64,000 bases of DNA from Corynebacterium tapiri (GTDB lineage: Bacteria; Actinomycetota; Actinomycetes; Mycobacteriales; Mycobacteriaceae): positions 1 to 64,000 of the forward strand of contig NZ_VDHJ01000003.1 in assembly GCF_006334925.1 (NCBI RefSeq), written 5' to 3'. The notes under the pieces were generated by a model that was not told the origin of the DNA, did not search any database, and saw nothing but the letters and a program-made list of their open reading frames with translations. Positions 37,322 to 45,931 of this stretch are shown here, in pieces; the first letter of the stretch is position 1, and each line of letters starts with the position of its first letter. Position numbers and translations under genes: made by a program.

Positions 37322-37335
37322 GCACCCGCTGGCGA

Positions 37336-39024
37336 TTAATCCAGAACGGCAGAGACTGCGCGACGAGCGTCTTCGGCGCTGGTCGCTGCCAGGGCCGCTT
37401 GGGCCATGGCGCGGCAGGTCTCCAGGGAAACTTCTGCCAGCTGGGCACCTACACCGGCCAGTGCGTTTGCCGCAGCCGACAGCGAGTTAACGCCCATACC
37501 GGTGAGCACGCAGGCCAGCAGCGGATCAGCTGCTGCCTCACCACACACGCCCACCGGAACCTCGTGGCGCTGGCCGGCACGGCAGGTCATGTCGATCAGG
37601 CGCAGGACTGCCGGCTGCCACGGATCGGTCAGGTAGGCCAGCTGCGGCGAGAGGCGGTCCGCGGCCATGGTGTACTGGGTCAGGTCGTTGGTGCCGATGG
37701 ACACGAAGTCCAGGTGCGGCATGATTTCCTCTGCGAGCAGGGCTGCAGCAGGAACCTCGATCATGGCGCCAGCGGTCAGTGAGCGCTCGGCGCACAGTCC
37801 AGCAAACCACTTGGCCTCGTCGGCGGTAGCGACCATCGGGGCCATGACCCAGGTAGTGGCACCCTCGGCACGCTCGCCAGCTGCCTGAGCCACGGCATCG
37901 AGCTGGCGGGTCAGCAGGCCCTCATTGTCACGGGCAATGCGCACGCCGCGCACGCCCAGAGCCGGGTTCTCCTCATCCTCGAAGGTGGCGTAGGCGATCG
38001 GCTTGTCGGAGCCGGCATCGAGGGTGCGCACGACGACCTTGGAGTCCCCAAACGCGGCGAAGACCTCGCCGTACAGCTTGGCCTGCTCCTCCACGCTCGG
38101 CTCAGAGGAGGTGGACAGGTAGCTCATTTCCGTGCGGTACAGTCCCACGCCCTCTGCCTGGGTGGTGGCAGCTGCGCGGGCCGCCTTGGGGTCTGCCACG
38201 TTGGCCAGCAACTGCACGCGGTGGCCGTCGCTGGTCTGGGCGGGGCCCTGCCAGGCGGCGATGCGTGCGGCGCGCTCCTGAGATTCCTTCACCAGCTCGT
38301 TGGCCACATTCTCGTCGACCTCGGTGACGATGGCGCCGGCAGCACCGTCGACAAGCACAGGGCGATCAGCCGGGATGTCACGCAGACCATTGCCAGCAGC
38401 AACGATGCAGGGCACACCGAGCTGGCGCGCGATGATCGCGGTGTGGCTGGTCGGCCCGCCAAGCTCGGTGACCAGGGCGACGAAGATGTCAGTGTTCAGG
38501 TCGGCCGTATCGGCCGGAGCGAGGTCGTCGGCAAACAGGATCGAGGGGCGATCAACGCTCGGCAGACCCGGCTCCTCGGTGCCCTGCAGCTGAGCGATCA
38601 CGCGGTCGCGCACGTCTTTCAGGTCGGTGGTGCGCTCGGCCATGAGGCCGCCGGCGGCCTCAAACATGGTCACGAACTTGTCGGTCGCGCCAACGACGGC
38701 GTACTCGGCGCGCTGACCGGTATTGACGTTCTTGCGCACAGTCTTTCGCCAGCCGCGGTCGCGAACCATGCCCACGGTCGCGGTGAGCACCTCGGCGGCG
38801 TGGCCATCAGCGTTCTCTGCGCGCTCGGCCAGGCGCTGTGCCACAGCGTCGGCAGCCTCGGTGAAGCGGGCGAACTCGGCCTCGCGGGCGTCCTCGGCAA
38901 CCGGCGCACCAGCGTCAGGCAGAGCAGGACGGGGCCGCACCCACACCGCGGGGGCGAAGGCCACGCCAGGAACCACTCCGGTTCCCTTGACGGCGACGTT
39001 CAGGCTGCTTGTAGCGTTGTTCAC
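37336..39024 (-). CDS. ptsI: PTS enzyme I (phosphoenolpyruvate-protein phosphotransferase)
   Basis: First common PTS component: autophosphorylates with PEP and passes phosphate to HPr. It is 562 residues, full length. The active-site His194 is in GGPTSHTAIIAR. The PEP-binding TIM-barrel half shows SNDLTQYTMAADR and the catalytic Cys near the C-terminus (PVGVCGEAAADP). It converges with the DeoR gene and diverges from fruK-fruA-ptsH over about 240 bases, so all PTS genes can be controlled from one region. Confidence 0.97.
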   Translation of the reverse strand: MNNATSSLNVAVKGTGVVPGVAFAPAVWVRPRPALPDAGAPVAEDAREAEFARFTEAADAVAQRLAERAENADGHAAEVLTATVGMVRDRGWRKTVRKNVNTGQRAEYAVVGATDKFVTMFEAAGGLMAERTTDLKDVRDRVIAQLQGTEEPGLPSVDRPSILFADDLAPADTADLNTDIFVALVTELGGPTSHTAIIARQLGVPCIVAAGNGLRDIPADRPVLVDGAAGAIVTEVDENVANELVKESQERAARIAAWQGPAQTSDGHRVQLLANVADPKAARAAATTQAEGVGLYRTEMSYLSTSSEPSVEEQAKLYGEVFAAFGDSKVVVRTLDAGSDKPIAYATFEDEENPALGVRGVRIARDNEGLLTRQLDAVAQAAGERAEGATTWVMAPMVATADEAKWFAGLCAERSLTAGAMIEVPAAALLAEEIMPHLDFVSIGTNDLTQYTMAADRLSPQLAYLTDPWQPAVLRLIDMTCRAGQRHEVPVGVCGEAAADPLLACVLTGMGVNSLSAAANALAGVGAQLAEVSLETCRAMAQAALAATSAEDARRAVSAVLD

Positions 39025-39188
39025 GAGTGGTGTCCCCTCATTGTCAGAGTCATCCGCAAAGATTGTTCTGGCAAAGTCTACCTACCAGTCATGGTGATAA
39101 CGGGAATCGCCGCTCTGTGCCACCCGTCACTATCCCAACCTTTCCAAACCTGCAGCCCACGAAAGCAAAAGCATCCAGGCAGGAAACG

Positions 39189-39217
39189 TTGACTTTCCAA
39201 CATGTTCGGGCAATTAT
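39189..39217 (+). promoter_or_regulatory. Candidate sigma-A promoter for fruK-fruA-ptsH
   Basis: TTGACT at 39189-39194, a 17-base spacer and AATTAT at 39212-39217, 46 bases before the fruK ATG. The gap 39025-39263 also holds the divergent ptsI promoter and, presumably, sites for the DeoR regulator, which I could not define. Confidence 0.45.
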
Positions 39218-39263
39218 GTGAGGGTAGCCATACCGACCTCTACGAGCCCCAAGGACTCACACG

Positions 39264-40199
39264 ATGATCGTGACCTGTACTCCCAACCCGAGCATCGACA
39301 CCACCGTGCACATACCCGAAGGCCTCCAGGTCGGCGAGGTCAATCGCGCGGCCTCCGTCGAACGCATCGCAGGCGGCAAGGGAATTAACGTCTCCCGCGC
39401 CGCTCACCTCGCCCGCACCGAAACGTGCGCAGTCTTTCCAGCCTCGCAGCACGACCCCTTCGTGCCCCTGGTCGACGCCACCGGGATTGCCGCCCGCCGC
39501 GTCGATTCCACCGGCGAGGTCCGCGTAAACACCACCGTCACCGACGCCAATGGCGAAACAACCAAGCTCAACGGCCCCGGTGCCGCGCTTTCCGACGCCT
39601 GTGCCAACCAACTCATCAGCACTACCGCCTCAGCCGCCGCCAACGCCCAGGCGATCGTATTGGCTGGCTCCCTGCCTCCCGGTTTGGCTATCGACTACTA
39701 CGTCACAGCCAGCGCGCAACTGCACCGCCAGTGCCCGCAGGCTCTTATCGCGGTGGATACCTCGGATGCTCCGCTGCAGGCACTCGGCACACACCTGGAT
39801 GAGGCACACGTCGACGTGCTCAAGCCCAACGAGCACGAGCTGGCCCAACTGAGTAACACGCCCGTGGAGTCCCTTGACGACGTCGTTACCGCAGCCCGTC
39901 ACCTCATTTCTCGCGGAGTCGGTGCGGTCCTAGCTACCCTCGGCGGACATGGTGCCGTGCTGGTTACCTCCGAGGGCGCCTGGCATGCCCAGGCCGGCCC
40001 CGTCGAGGTCCGCTCGACCGTGGGTGCTGGCGATTCCTCCCTGGCCGGCTACCTTTTGGCCCGGCTTGCTGGCCTTTCGCCTGACGAGTGCCTAGCTCGC
40101 GCCGTAGCCTATGGGTCAGCAGCAGCGTCGTTAAGCGGAACCCACCTCCCGGCACCCGCCGATGCCGACAAGATCTCCGTAACCACCCAGGCCCTGTAA
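39264..40199 (+). CDS. fruK: 1-phosphofructokinase
   Basis: Phosphorylates fructose 1-phosphate, the product of the fructose PTS, to fructose 1,6-bisphosphate. It is 311 residues of the PfkB family. The first PfkB signature is GGKGINVSRAAHLART near residue 35, and the second, with the catalytic Asp, is VGAGDSSLAGYLLA near residue 255. It is directly followed by fruA, 13 bases on. The operon order fruK-fruA-ptsH matches corynebacteria. Confidence 0.95.
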   Translation: MIVTCTPNPSIDTTVHIPEGLQVGEVNRAASVERIAGGKGINVSRAAHLARTETCAVFPASQHDPFVPLVDATGIAARRVDSTGEVRVNTTVTDANGETTKLNGPGAALSDACANQLISTTASAAANAQAIVLAGSLPPGLAIDYYVTASAQLHRQCPQALIAVDTSDAPLQALGTHLDEAHVDVLKPNEHELAQLSNTPVESLDDVVTAARHLISRGVGAVLATLGGHGAVLVTSEGAWHAQAGPVEVRSTVGAGDSSLAGYLLARLAGLSPDECLARAVAYGSAAASLSGTHLPAPADADKISVTTQAL

Positions 40200-40212
40200 G
40201 GACGGCTCAGCT

Positions 40213-42252
40213 ATGTCAGACCCCATCATCACCCCAGAGTTGGTCGCTCTCGACAGCGACCTGGGATCCACGCATACCAGCGTGATCACCCGCCTCGCCG
40301 AGCTACTTGCCGAGCAGGGGCGTACCACCGACCCACAGGAGCTCGCCCAGGCTGCCATCGCGCGTGAGGAGTCCGCCGGCACCGGAGTCCCCGGACAGGT
40401 GGCCATCCCCCACTGCCGCGTCGAGTCCGTCACCCAGCCCTCATTGGCCTTCGCGCGCCTGAGCCGAGGGGTGAATTTCAATGGCCCGGACGGCGATTCT
40501 GAACTCGTCTTTCTCATCGCCGCACCCGCCGGTGGCGGCAAGGAGCACCTGAAGATCCTGTCCAAACTCGCCCGCGCCCTGGTCAAGGGCGATGTGCGTG
40601 AGCAGCTGCGGGCGGCAGCTTCTGAGCAGGAGGTTGTGGAGATCGTCGATAAGGTCCTAAACCCCGCCCCCAAGGCCGCCGCTCCAGCCGCTGTGCCCGC
40701 GACGCCCACGGGACGCACCACAGTCGTCGCCGTCACCGCCTGCACCACCGGCATCGCGCACACATACATGGCGGCGGACGCGCTCGCCCAGGCTGCGCAG
40801 GGGCGTGACGACGTCACCCTCCACGTGGAAACCCAAGGATCTTCCGGAAACACCCCGCTCGAGCAGTCCGTCATCGACTCCGCCGACGCTGTGATCTTCG
40901 CCGTCGACGTGGCCGTGCGCGACCGCGAGCGCTTTGCGGGCAAGCCGGTGATCCAGTCGCCGGTCAAGCGCGGAATCAACGAGCCCAACCAGATGCTCGA
41001 TGAGGCGATTGCCGCCTCCAAGAACCCCGACGCCAAGCGCGTGCCCGCCGGCGCGAGTGCCGCGAGCGAGTCGAGCGCTTCGTCCAAGGAAGAAAGCTGG
41101 GCCAAGCGCATCCAGCAAGCCGTGATGACGGGCGTGTCCTACATGATCCCGTTCGTCGCCGCCGGCGGGTTGCTTCTGGCCTTCGGCTTCTTGGTGGCTG
41201 GCTCGCAGGTGGCCAACGTGTGGGAGCAGGTTCTTACCACGCATTCTCTGACAAACCTGCCGGGCTCCGACATCGTTGCCGACGGCCAGACCTACAGCTT
41301 CGATCGCGCCGGCCTGTGGCTCTATCTGGGCGCAGTCCTGTTCGGCACCGGCCAGATGGCCATGCAGTTCATCGTGCCGGCGCTCTCCGGATTCATCGGC
41401 TTCTCGCTGGCTGGCCGTCCGGGCATCGCGCCCGGCTTTGTCGGCGGTGCAATTTCTGTTTTGCTCGGCGCCGGCTTTATCGGCGGTCTGGTCACCGGCA
41501 TCATCGCCGGCCTGATCGCGCTTGCTATCGGTTCGCTGAAGGTTCCGCGCGTGGTGGGTTCCCTCATGCCCGTGGTGATTATCCCGCTGGTGACCTCTCT
41601 GGCCGTCGGCCTCATCATGTTCCTGCTGCTCGGCCGCCCGCTCGAGGGCATCATGACCGGCCTGACCTCCTGGCTTAACTCTATGTCCGGCTCCTCGGCC
41701 ATCGTCCTGGGCATCATCCTGGGCCTGATGATGTGCCTGGATCTCGGAGGTCCCGTGAACAAAGCGGCATACCTCTTTGCCACGGCGGGCTTGTCGACGG
41801 GTGATGAAGCCTCAATGCGCATCATGGCCGCCGTCATGGCCGCTGGCATGGTGCCGCCAATCGCCCTATCGCTGGCGACCTTCCTGCGCAAGAACCTGTT
41901 CACGCCTGCCGAGCAGGAAAACGGCAAGTCCGCCTGGCTCTTGGGGCTGTCCTTCATCTCGGAGGGCGCTATCCCCTTCGCTGCAGCTGACCCGCTGCGC
42001 GTGATTCCCGCCATGATGCTGGGTGGTGCCACGACCGGTGCTGTGTCTATGGCCTTGGGGGTCGGCTCACACGCCCCGCATGGCGGCCTGTTCGTCATCC
42101 TGGCCATCAGCCCCTGGTGGGGATTCCTGCTCTCCCTGGTGGCCGGCACCGTGGTTTCCACCGTGGCTGTCCTGGCGCTTAAGCAGCTATGGCCCAACAA
42201 GGCTCTGCGCGCGATGACCAGGCAGGGTGACCCACAGGCGATTAACGCCTAA
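40213..42252 (+). CDS. fruA: PTS fructose-specific permease EIIABC
   Basis: Imports and phosphorylates fructose to fructose 1-phosphate. It is 679 residues, a fused A-B-C protein. IIA is about residues 5-150 with phospho-His67 in VAIPHCRVES. A Pro/Ala linker is followed by IIB with phospho-Cys177 in VTACTTGIAHTYMAA. IIC starts near 295 (RIQQAVMTGVSYMIPFVAAGG) and has about ten membrane segments, including the conserved GGPVNKAAY and FISEGAIPFAAADPLR. It is also called ptsF. HPr is encoded immediately downstream. Confidence 0.96.
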   Translation: MSDPIITPELVALDSDLGSTHTSVITRLAELLAEQGRTTDPQELAQAAIAREESAGTGVPGQVAIPHCRVESVTQPSLAFARLSRGVNFNGPDGDSELVFLIAAPAGGGKEHLKILSKLARALVKGDVREQLRAAASEQEVVEIVDKVLNPAPKAAAPAAVPATPTGRTTVVAVTACTTGIAHTYMAADALAQAAQGRDDVTLHVETQGSSGNTPLEQSVIDSADAVIFAVDVAVRDRERFAGKPVIQSPVKRGINEPNQMLDEAIAASKNPDAKRVPAGASAASESSASSKEESWAKRIQQAVMTGVSYMIPFVAAGGLLLAFGFLVAGSQVANVWEQVLTTHSLTNLPGSDIVADGQTYSFDRAGLWLYLGAVLFGTGQMAMQFIVPALSGFIGFSLAGRPGIAPGFVGGAISVLLGAGFIGGLVTGIIAGLIALAIGSLKVPRVVGSLMPVVIIPLVTSLAVGLIMFLLLGRPLEGIMTGLTSWLNSMSGSSAIVLGIILGLMMCLDLGGPVNKAAYLFATAGLSTGDEASMRIMAAVMAAGMVPPIALSLATFLRKNLFTPAEQENGKSAWLLGLSFISEGAIPFAAADPLRVIPAMMLGGATTGAVSMALGVGSHAPHGGLFVILAISPWWGFLLSLVAGTVVSTVAVLALKQLWPNKALRAMTRQGDPQAINA

Positions 42253-42295
42253 AGTGTGACCCAGAAACGTTTCGTCTTCTTCGAAAGGACCATTC

Positions 42296-42559
42296 ATGGC
42301 TTCCAAGACCGTTAAGGTCGGCTCCTCCGTCGGCCTCCACGCCCGCCCGGCCACCGTCATCGCCGAGGCCGCCTCGGAGTTCGACGAGGACATCTTCCTC
42401 ACCCTGGCTGGCGAGGACGACGAGGAGACCGACGCTGCCTCCTCCCTGATGATCATGGCTCTGGGCGCCGAGCAGGGCGACGAGGTTACCGTGACCTCCG
42501 AGAACGCTGACGCCGTGGAGAAGATCGCTGCGCTGATCGAGAAGGATCTCGACGCCTAA
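42296..42559 (+). CDS. ptsH: Phosphocarrier protein HPr
   Basis: General PTS phosphocarrier between enzyme I and the EII permeases. It is 87 residues. Phospho-accepting His15 is in VGLHARPAT. Ser49 lies at the place of the regulatory Ser46 of low-GC Gram-positives, but its context (DAASSLMIMALG) is not obviously one for HPr kinase, which corynebacteria lack. The gene is separated from fruA by 43 bases and has its own ribosome site (GAAAGGA). A strong terminator follows, closing the operon. Confidence 0.97.
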   Translation: MASKTVKVGSSVGLHARPATVIAEAASEFDEDIFLTLAGEDDEETDAASSLMIMALGAEQGDEVTVTSENADAVEKIAALIEKDLDA

Positions 42560-42579
42560 AGCACTTTTCGCTTGCTTAG

Positions 42580-42615
42580 CCGGCTCCACCTTGTACTTGG
42601 TGGGGCCGGTTTTTT
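42580..42615 (+). terminator. Terminator after ptsH
   Basis: CCGGCTCCACC at 42580-42590 pairs with GGTGGGGCCGG at 42599-42609, followed by TTTTTT at 42610-42615. Confidence 0.92.
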
Positions 42616-42675
42616 GCTGAGTTCGGTCCGGGCTTGGATTCTTTCGGCTCGTCAGTAAAAGGGGTCGGCGGTCCG

Positions 42676-42997
42676 AAAACCCCAGGTCGCGTATCGCGGC
42701 GGGCGTTTTGGTGACGACCCGAAGCCTAGAGCACCTCCACCAACCGGGCCTGGTCGACCGGAAGCGCGACGGTCTCCTTCCGGTCGACCACGGTCGCAGC
42801 TGGAGAGCCTAAAACCCCAGGTCGCTACTTCCGGAGCGACGGGTCTGGTCGACCGGAAGCGCGACGGTTTTCTTCCGGTCGACCAGGTGTGCTGCCGAGG
42901 AGTTCCGAAATCCCTTCGGCTCGACACCTGGAGGTGTTTGCAGGCCTAAAACCCCAGGTCGCGATTCGTCGGAGGACTCCAGGTGTCGAGCCGAAGG
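42676..42997. repeat. Intergenic palindrome array (three long hairpins and three AAAACCCCAGGTCGC blocks)
   Basis: The 460-base gap between ptsH and the NCS2 permease holds no gene. The 15-mer AAAACCCCAGGTCGC occurs at 42676, 42811 and 42948. Hairpin 1: 14-base perfect arms 42751-42764/42777-42790. Hairpin 2: 15-base arms 42845-42859/42872-42886. Both share TGGTCGACCGGAAG and a 12-base loop beginning CGCGACGGT. Hairpin 3: 21-base perfect arms 42913-42933/42977-42997, with the third 15-mer in its 43-base loop. A related copy lies at 62043-62125. This is a dispersed repeat family of unknown function. Confidence 0.92.
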
Positions 42998-43074
42998 ATT
43001 TTCAAGGCCCGCACCCAACAATCGTGTTACGGGTGGGACTGGTGGGGCTGCGTCGGCGGTGATTCCGGGCAGAA

Positions 43075-44355
43075 TTATTTCGGCTCGGCCCGCCCCTCGC
43101 CGACGTTGTCGTACGCCCAGCGCACCAGCGGGTAGCCCACCAATATCCCGATGGAGCCCCAGGCAATGCCCTCGAGCTCCACGCCAAATACCGGCAGGGT
43201 CAGGTTGCCGATTCCGGCGATCAAGGCAACAGCAGCGGCAGAGAGGTTGACCGGGTCGGAGAGATCGACCTTGTTCTCCATCCAGATCCGCACACCCAGC
43301 AGGCCGATCATGCCGTAGAGCATCAGAGTTGCCCCGCCAAGAACTCCGACGGGGATAGTCAGAATCAGCGCACCGAATTTGGGCACGAACGCTAGGGCGA
43401 TGGCGCAGAAGGCAGCTACCCAATAGGCGGCGGTCGAGTACACGCGGGTAGCGGCCATGACGCCGATGTTCTCCGCGTAGGTGGTGGTGCCCGATCCGCC
43501 GAAGGCTCCGGCGAGGGTGGTGGCAAGGCCGTCGCCAAGCAAGGCACGACCAGACAGGTCATCGACGTTGCGCCCAGTCATGGAGGACACCGACTTCACG
43601 TGGCCGACGTTCTCCGCGATCAGCACGATGAGTACAGGCAGCGTGGCCGCGATGACCGGGAAGTGAAACTCTGGCGCGTGGAAGGTGGGCAGGCCGACCC
43701 AAGGAGCGTCGGCGATGGCTGCGCGAGACTCGTCGCTGATTCCCCCGACAAGCGCCGCGAAGAACCAGCCGACGATCACGCCGAGCAGGATGGACAAGCG
43801 AGAGAGCAGGCCGCGGGCAAAGACGGTGAATGCCAGGATCGCTGCCAGAGTCACAAAGGCGATCAACGGCTGCTTCTGAAAGTTCCCGGTCGCTGCGGGC
43901 GCCAAGTTCAGGCCAATCAACGCCACGATCGCACCGGTGACCACCGGCGGCATGACGGCATCCAACACGCGCCGGCCAGCCACGTGCACCACCAGGCCGA
44001 CCAGCATCAACGCCACACCGGTGACCAGCACGCCACCCAGCTGCGCACCGATCCCCGACCCTTGGCTGGCAGTCAGCGGAGCGATAAACGCAAAACTAGA
44101 GCCCAAATAGCTGGGCAGGCGATTGGCGGTGATCACCAAGAAGATCAGCGTGCCCAGGCCGGAGAACAGCAGGGTGGTGTTCACCGGGAAACCGGTCAGC
44201 GTGGGCACGAGCAGGGTGGCGCCGAACATGGCCACCACATGCTGAAGCCCCACACTGATTGTGCGGGGCCAACTCAAACGTTCATCCGGAGCAACAACGG
44301 CACCGGGGGCAATGGTCGTGCCATCGCCATGCAGGGTCCAACCAAAAGATTTCAC
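43075..44355 (-). CDS. uraA: NCS2 family nucleobase permease (uracil/xanthine type)
   Basis: Proton-coupled importer of uracil or a related base, 426 residues with about 14 membrane segments. NCS2 signatures: QHVVAMFGATLLVP in helix 1, the conserved Glu in LIVLIAENVGHVKSV and the motif AFGGSGTTTYAENIGVMAATRV. It lacks the xanthine-type extra features, so uracil is favoured but not proven. The start is GTG 44355 with AAGGG three bases upstream, or leaderless from CATAAT eight bases upstream. Stop is followed by the palindrome array. Confidence 0.88.
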   Translation of the reverse strand: MKSFGWTLHGDGTTIAPGAVVAPDERLSWPRTISVGLQHVVAMFGATLLVPTLTGFPVNTTLLFSGLGTLIFLVITANRLPSYLGSSFAFIAPLTASQGSGIGAQLGGVLVTGVALMLVGLVVHVAGRRVLDAVMPPVVTGAIVALIGLNLAPAATGNFQKQPLIAFVTLAAILAFTVFARGLLSRLSILLGVIVGWFFAALVGGISDESRAAIADAPWVGLPTFHAPEFHFPVIAATLPVLIVLIAENVGHVKSVSSMTGRNVDDLSGRALLGDGLATTLAGAFGGSGTTTYAENIGVMAATRVYSTAAYWVAAFCAIALAFVPKFGALILTIPVGVLGGATLMLYGMIGLLGVRIWMENKVDLSDPVNLSAAAVALIAGIGNLTLPVFGVELEGIAWGSIGILVGYPLVRWAYDNVGEGRAEPK

Positions 44356-44376
44356 AGACCCTTATTATGTACTGCC

Positions 44377-45879
44377 CTAGGCCTCCACCACGAATTCGGC
44401 CAACTCGCTGGCGACTCGCTGCGGCAAACGCACGTCCACCAAGGTGCCCTGCTCGCCATATTCCTCGCTCAACACGGTGCCCACCTCGTGCAGGCGGGAA
44501 ACCACGTCACCGCGAGTAAACGGCACCAGCACGTTGACCCGCACATCCAAGGAGTTGAGGTACTGCTCCACGCGGGTGGTCAGCTCGTCGATGCCCTCGC
44601 CGGTCGCGGCCGACACGTACACAACGTTGTCTCTATCCAGCACGTGACGCAGGTGAGCCAGCGTAACGGGGTCGGCGGCATCGATCTTGTTGATCACAAT
44701 GATCTCGGCGGGCACCTCCTCCCCTGTCTCGCGCACGAGGTCGTAGATCACCTTGTTCACGGCCTCGATCTGCTTAAGCGGGAAGGGATCGGAGCCGTCC
44801 ACAACGTGCAGTATCAGGTCGGCGCCCAGAACCTCCTCGAGGGTGGACTTGAAGGCCTCCACAAGCTGGGTGGGCAGGTGGCGCACAAAGCCGACGGTGT
44901 CGGTGAAGACGATCTGGCGGCCGTCGGTAAGCTCCGCGCGCCGGGTCGTGGGATCCAGGGTGGCAAAGAGAGCGTCCTCCACGAGTACACCCGCGCCGGT
45001 CATGGCGTTGATCAGCGAGGACTTGCCCGCGTTGGTGTAGCCTGCGATGGCGATCTGCGGGATCACGGACTCCCGGCGCGCCGCGCGTTTGACCTCGCGC
45101 GCGGTGGTCATGCCGGCGAGTTCCTTGCGCAGGCGGGCCATTTCCTGGCGCAGGCGACGACGGTCGGCCTCGATGCGCGTCTCACCAGGACCACGCAGAC
45201 CCACACCACCGTTGGAACCGGCGCGGCCGCCGGCCTGGCGTGAGAGGTTGCCACCCCAACCGCGCACACGCGTGTACAGGTACTCCATCTGGGCCAGTGC
45301 GACCTGCGCCTTGCCCTCCTTGGACTTCGCGTGCTGGGCAAAGATGTCCAGGATGAGCATGGTGCGGTCAATGACCTTGGTCTTGAGCTTGTCCTCCAGC
45401 GCGATCATCTGACCGGGTGAGAGCTCGCCGTCGCAGACCACGGTGTCCGAACCGGTGGATTCCACGATCGCCTTGAGCTCCTCGACCTTGCCGGAACCGA
45501 TGTAGGTGCCGGAATCGGGCTTGTCGCGCTTTTGGTAAAGCATGTCCACGACTTCGGCGCCGGCGGTCTCTGCCAGGGCGGCCAGCTCGTTCATGTTGGC
45601 GTCGACTTCGGCGCTGGTGCCGGTGGTCCATACGCCCACCAAAATGACGCGCTCGAGGCGGAGTTTGCGGTACTCGACCTCGTAGCCGTCGTCGAGGTCC
45701 TCGGCGCGAATGTCCGTCTCGCGGGTCACACGGCGGAAGGAGTTACGTTCAGCGAGGTCAAGGTCGCCAACGGTGGGTTCGGAGCCGGTCACCGGTGCGC
45801 TTTCGGTATCGCGCAGGGCTCGGTCAATCAGGCGCTCCCGCTCGCGGTCGGCGGGGCGGAAATCTTCAGTATTCGTCAT
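44377..45879 (-). CDS. hflX: GTPase HflX
   Basis: Ribosome-associated GTPase that splits stalled ribosomes. It is 500 residues. The N-terminal HflX domain (residues ~75-255) has the glycine-rich segment RQAGGRAGSNGGVGLRGPGE-type sequence. The G domain starts near 280: G1 GYTNAGKSSLINAM, G3 DTVGFVRHLP, G4 NKID, and a C-terminal domain to residue 500. It has a roughly 60-residue N-terminal extension relative to the E. coli protein. Divergent from the Cys-tail protein over 50 bases. Confidence 0.95.
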   Translation of the reverse strand: MTNTEDFRPADRERERLIDRALRDTESAPVTGSEPTVGDLDLAERNSFRRVTRETDIRAEDLDDGYEVEYRKLRLERVILVGVWTTGTSAEVDANMNELAALAETAGAEVVDMLYQKRDKPDSGTYIGSGKVEELKAIVESTGSDTVVCDGELSPGQMIALEDKLKTKVIDRTMLILDIFAQHAKSKEGKAQVALAQMEYLYTRVRGWGGNLSRQAGGRAGSNGGVGLRGPGETRIEADRRRLRQEMARLRKELAGMTTAREVKRAARRESVIPQIAIAGYTNAGKSSLINAMTGAGVLVEDALFATLDPTTRRAELTDGRQIVFTDTVGFVRHLPTQLVEAFKSTLEEVLGADLILHVVDGSDPFPLKQIEAVNKVIYDLVRETGEEVPAEIIVINKIDAADPVTLAHLRHVLDRDNVVYVSAATGEGIDELTTRVEQYLNSLDVRVNVLVPFTRGDVVSRLHEVGTVLSEEYGEQGTLVDVRLPQRVASELAEFVVEA

Positions 45880-45916
45880 TACCGGCCCATCATCTCACGT
45901 TTACACACCCCAGCGA

Positions 45917-45931
45917 TACACTTAGCCCCCA
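45917..45931 (+). promoter_or_regulatory. -10 element of leaderless Cys-tail gene
   Basis: TACACT at 45917-45922, eight bases, then ATG 45931. It matches TAnAnT. Confidence 0.55.

Noticed and set aside
42676-42997. Possible CRISPR array or attI-like sites
   Set aside because: Blocks recur at about 135 bases and flank long palindromes; no spacer pattern and no integrase nearby.
43600-45243. Long plus-strand open frame of 547 codons
   Set aside because: It lies antisense to uraA and hflX, has compositional bias typical of GC-rich shadow frames and no family signature.
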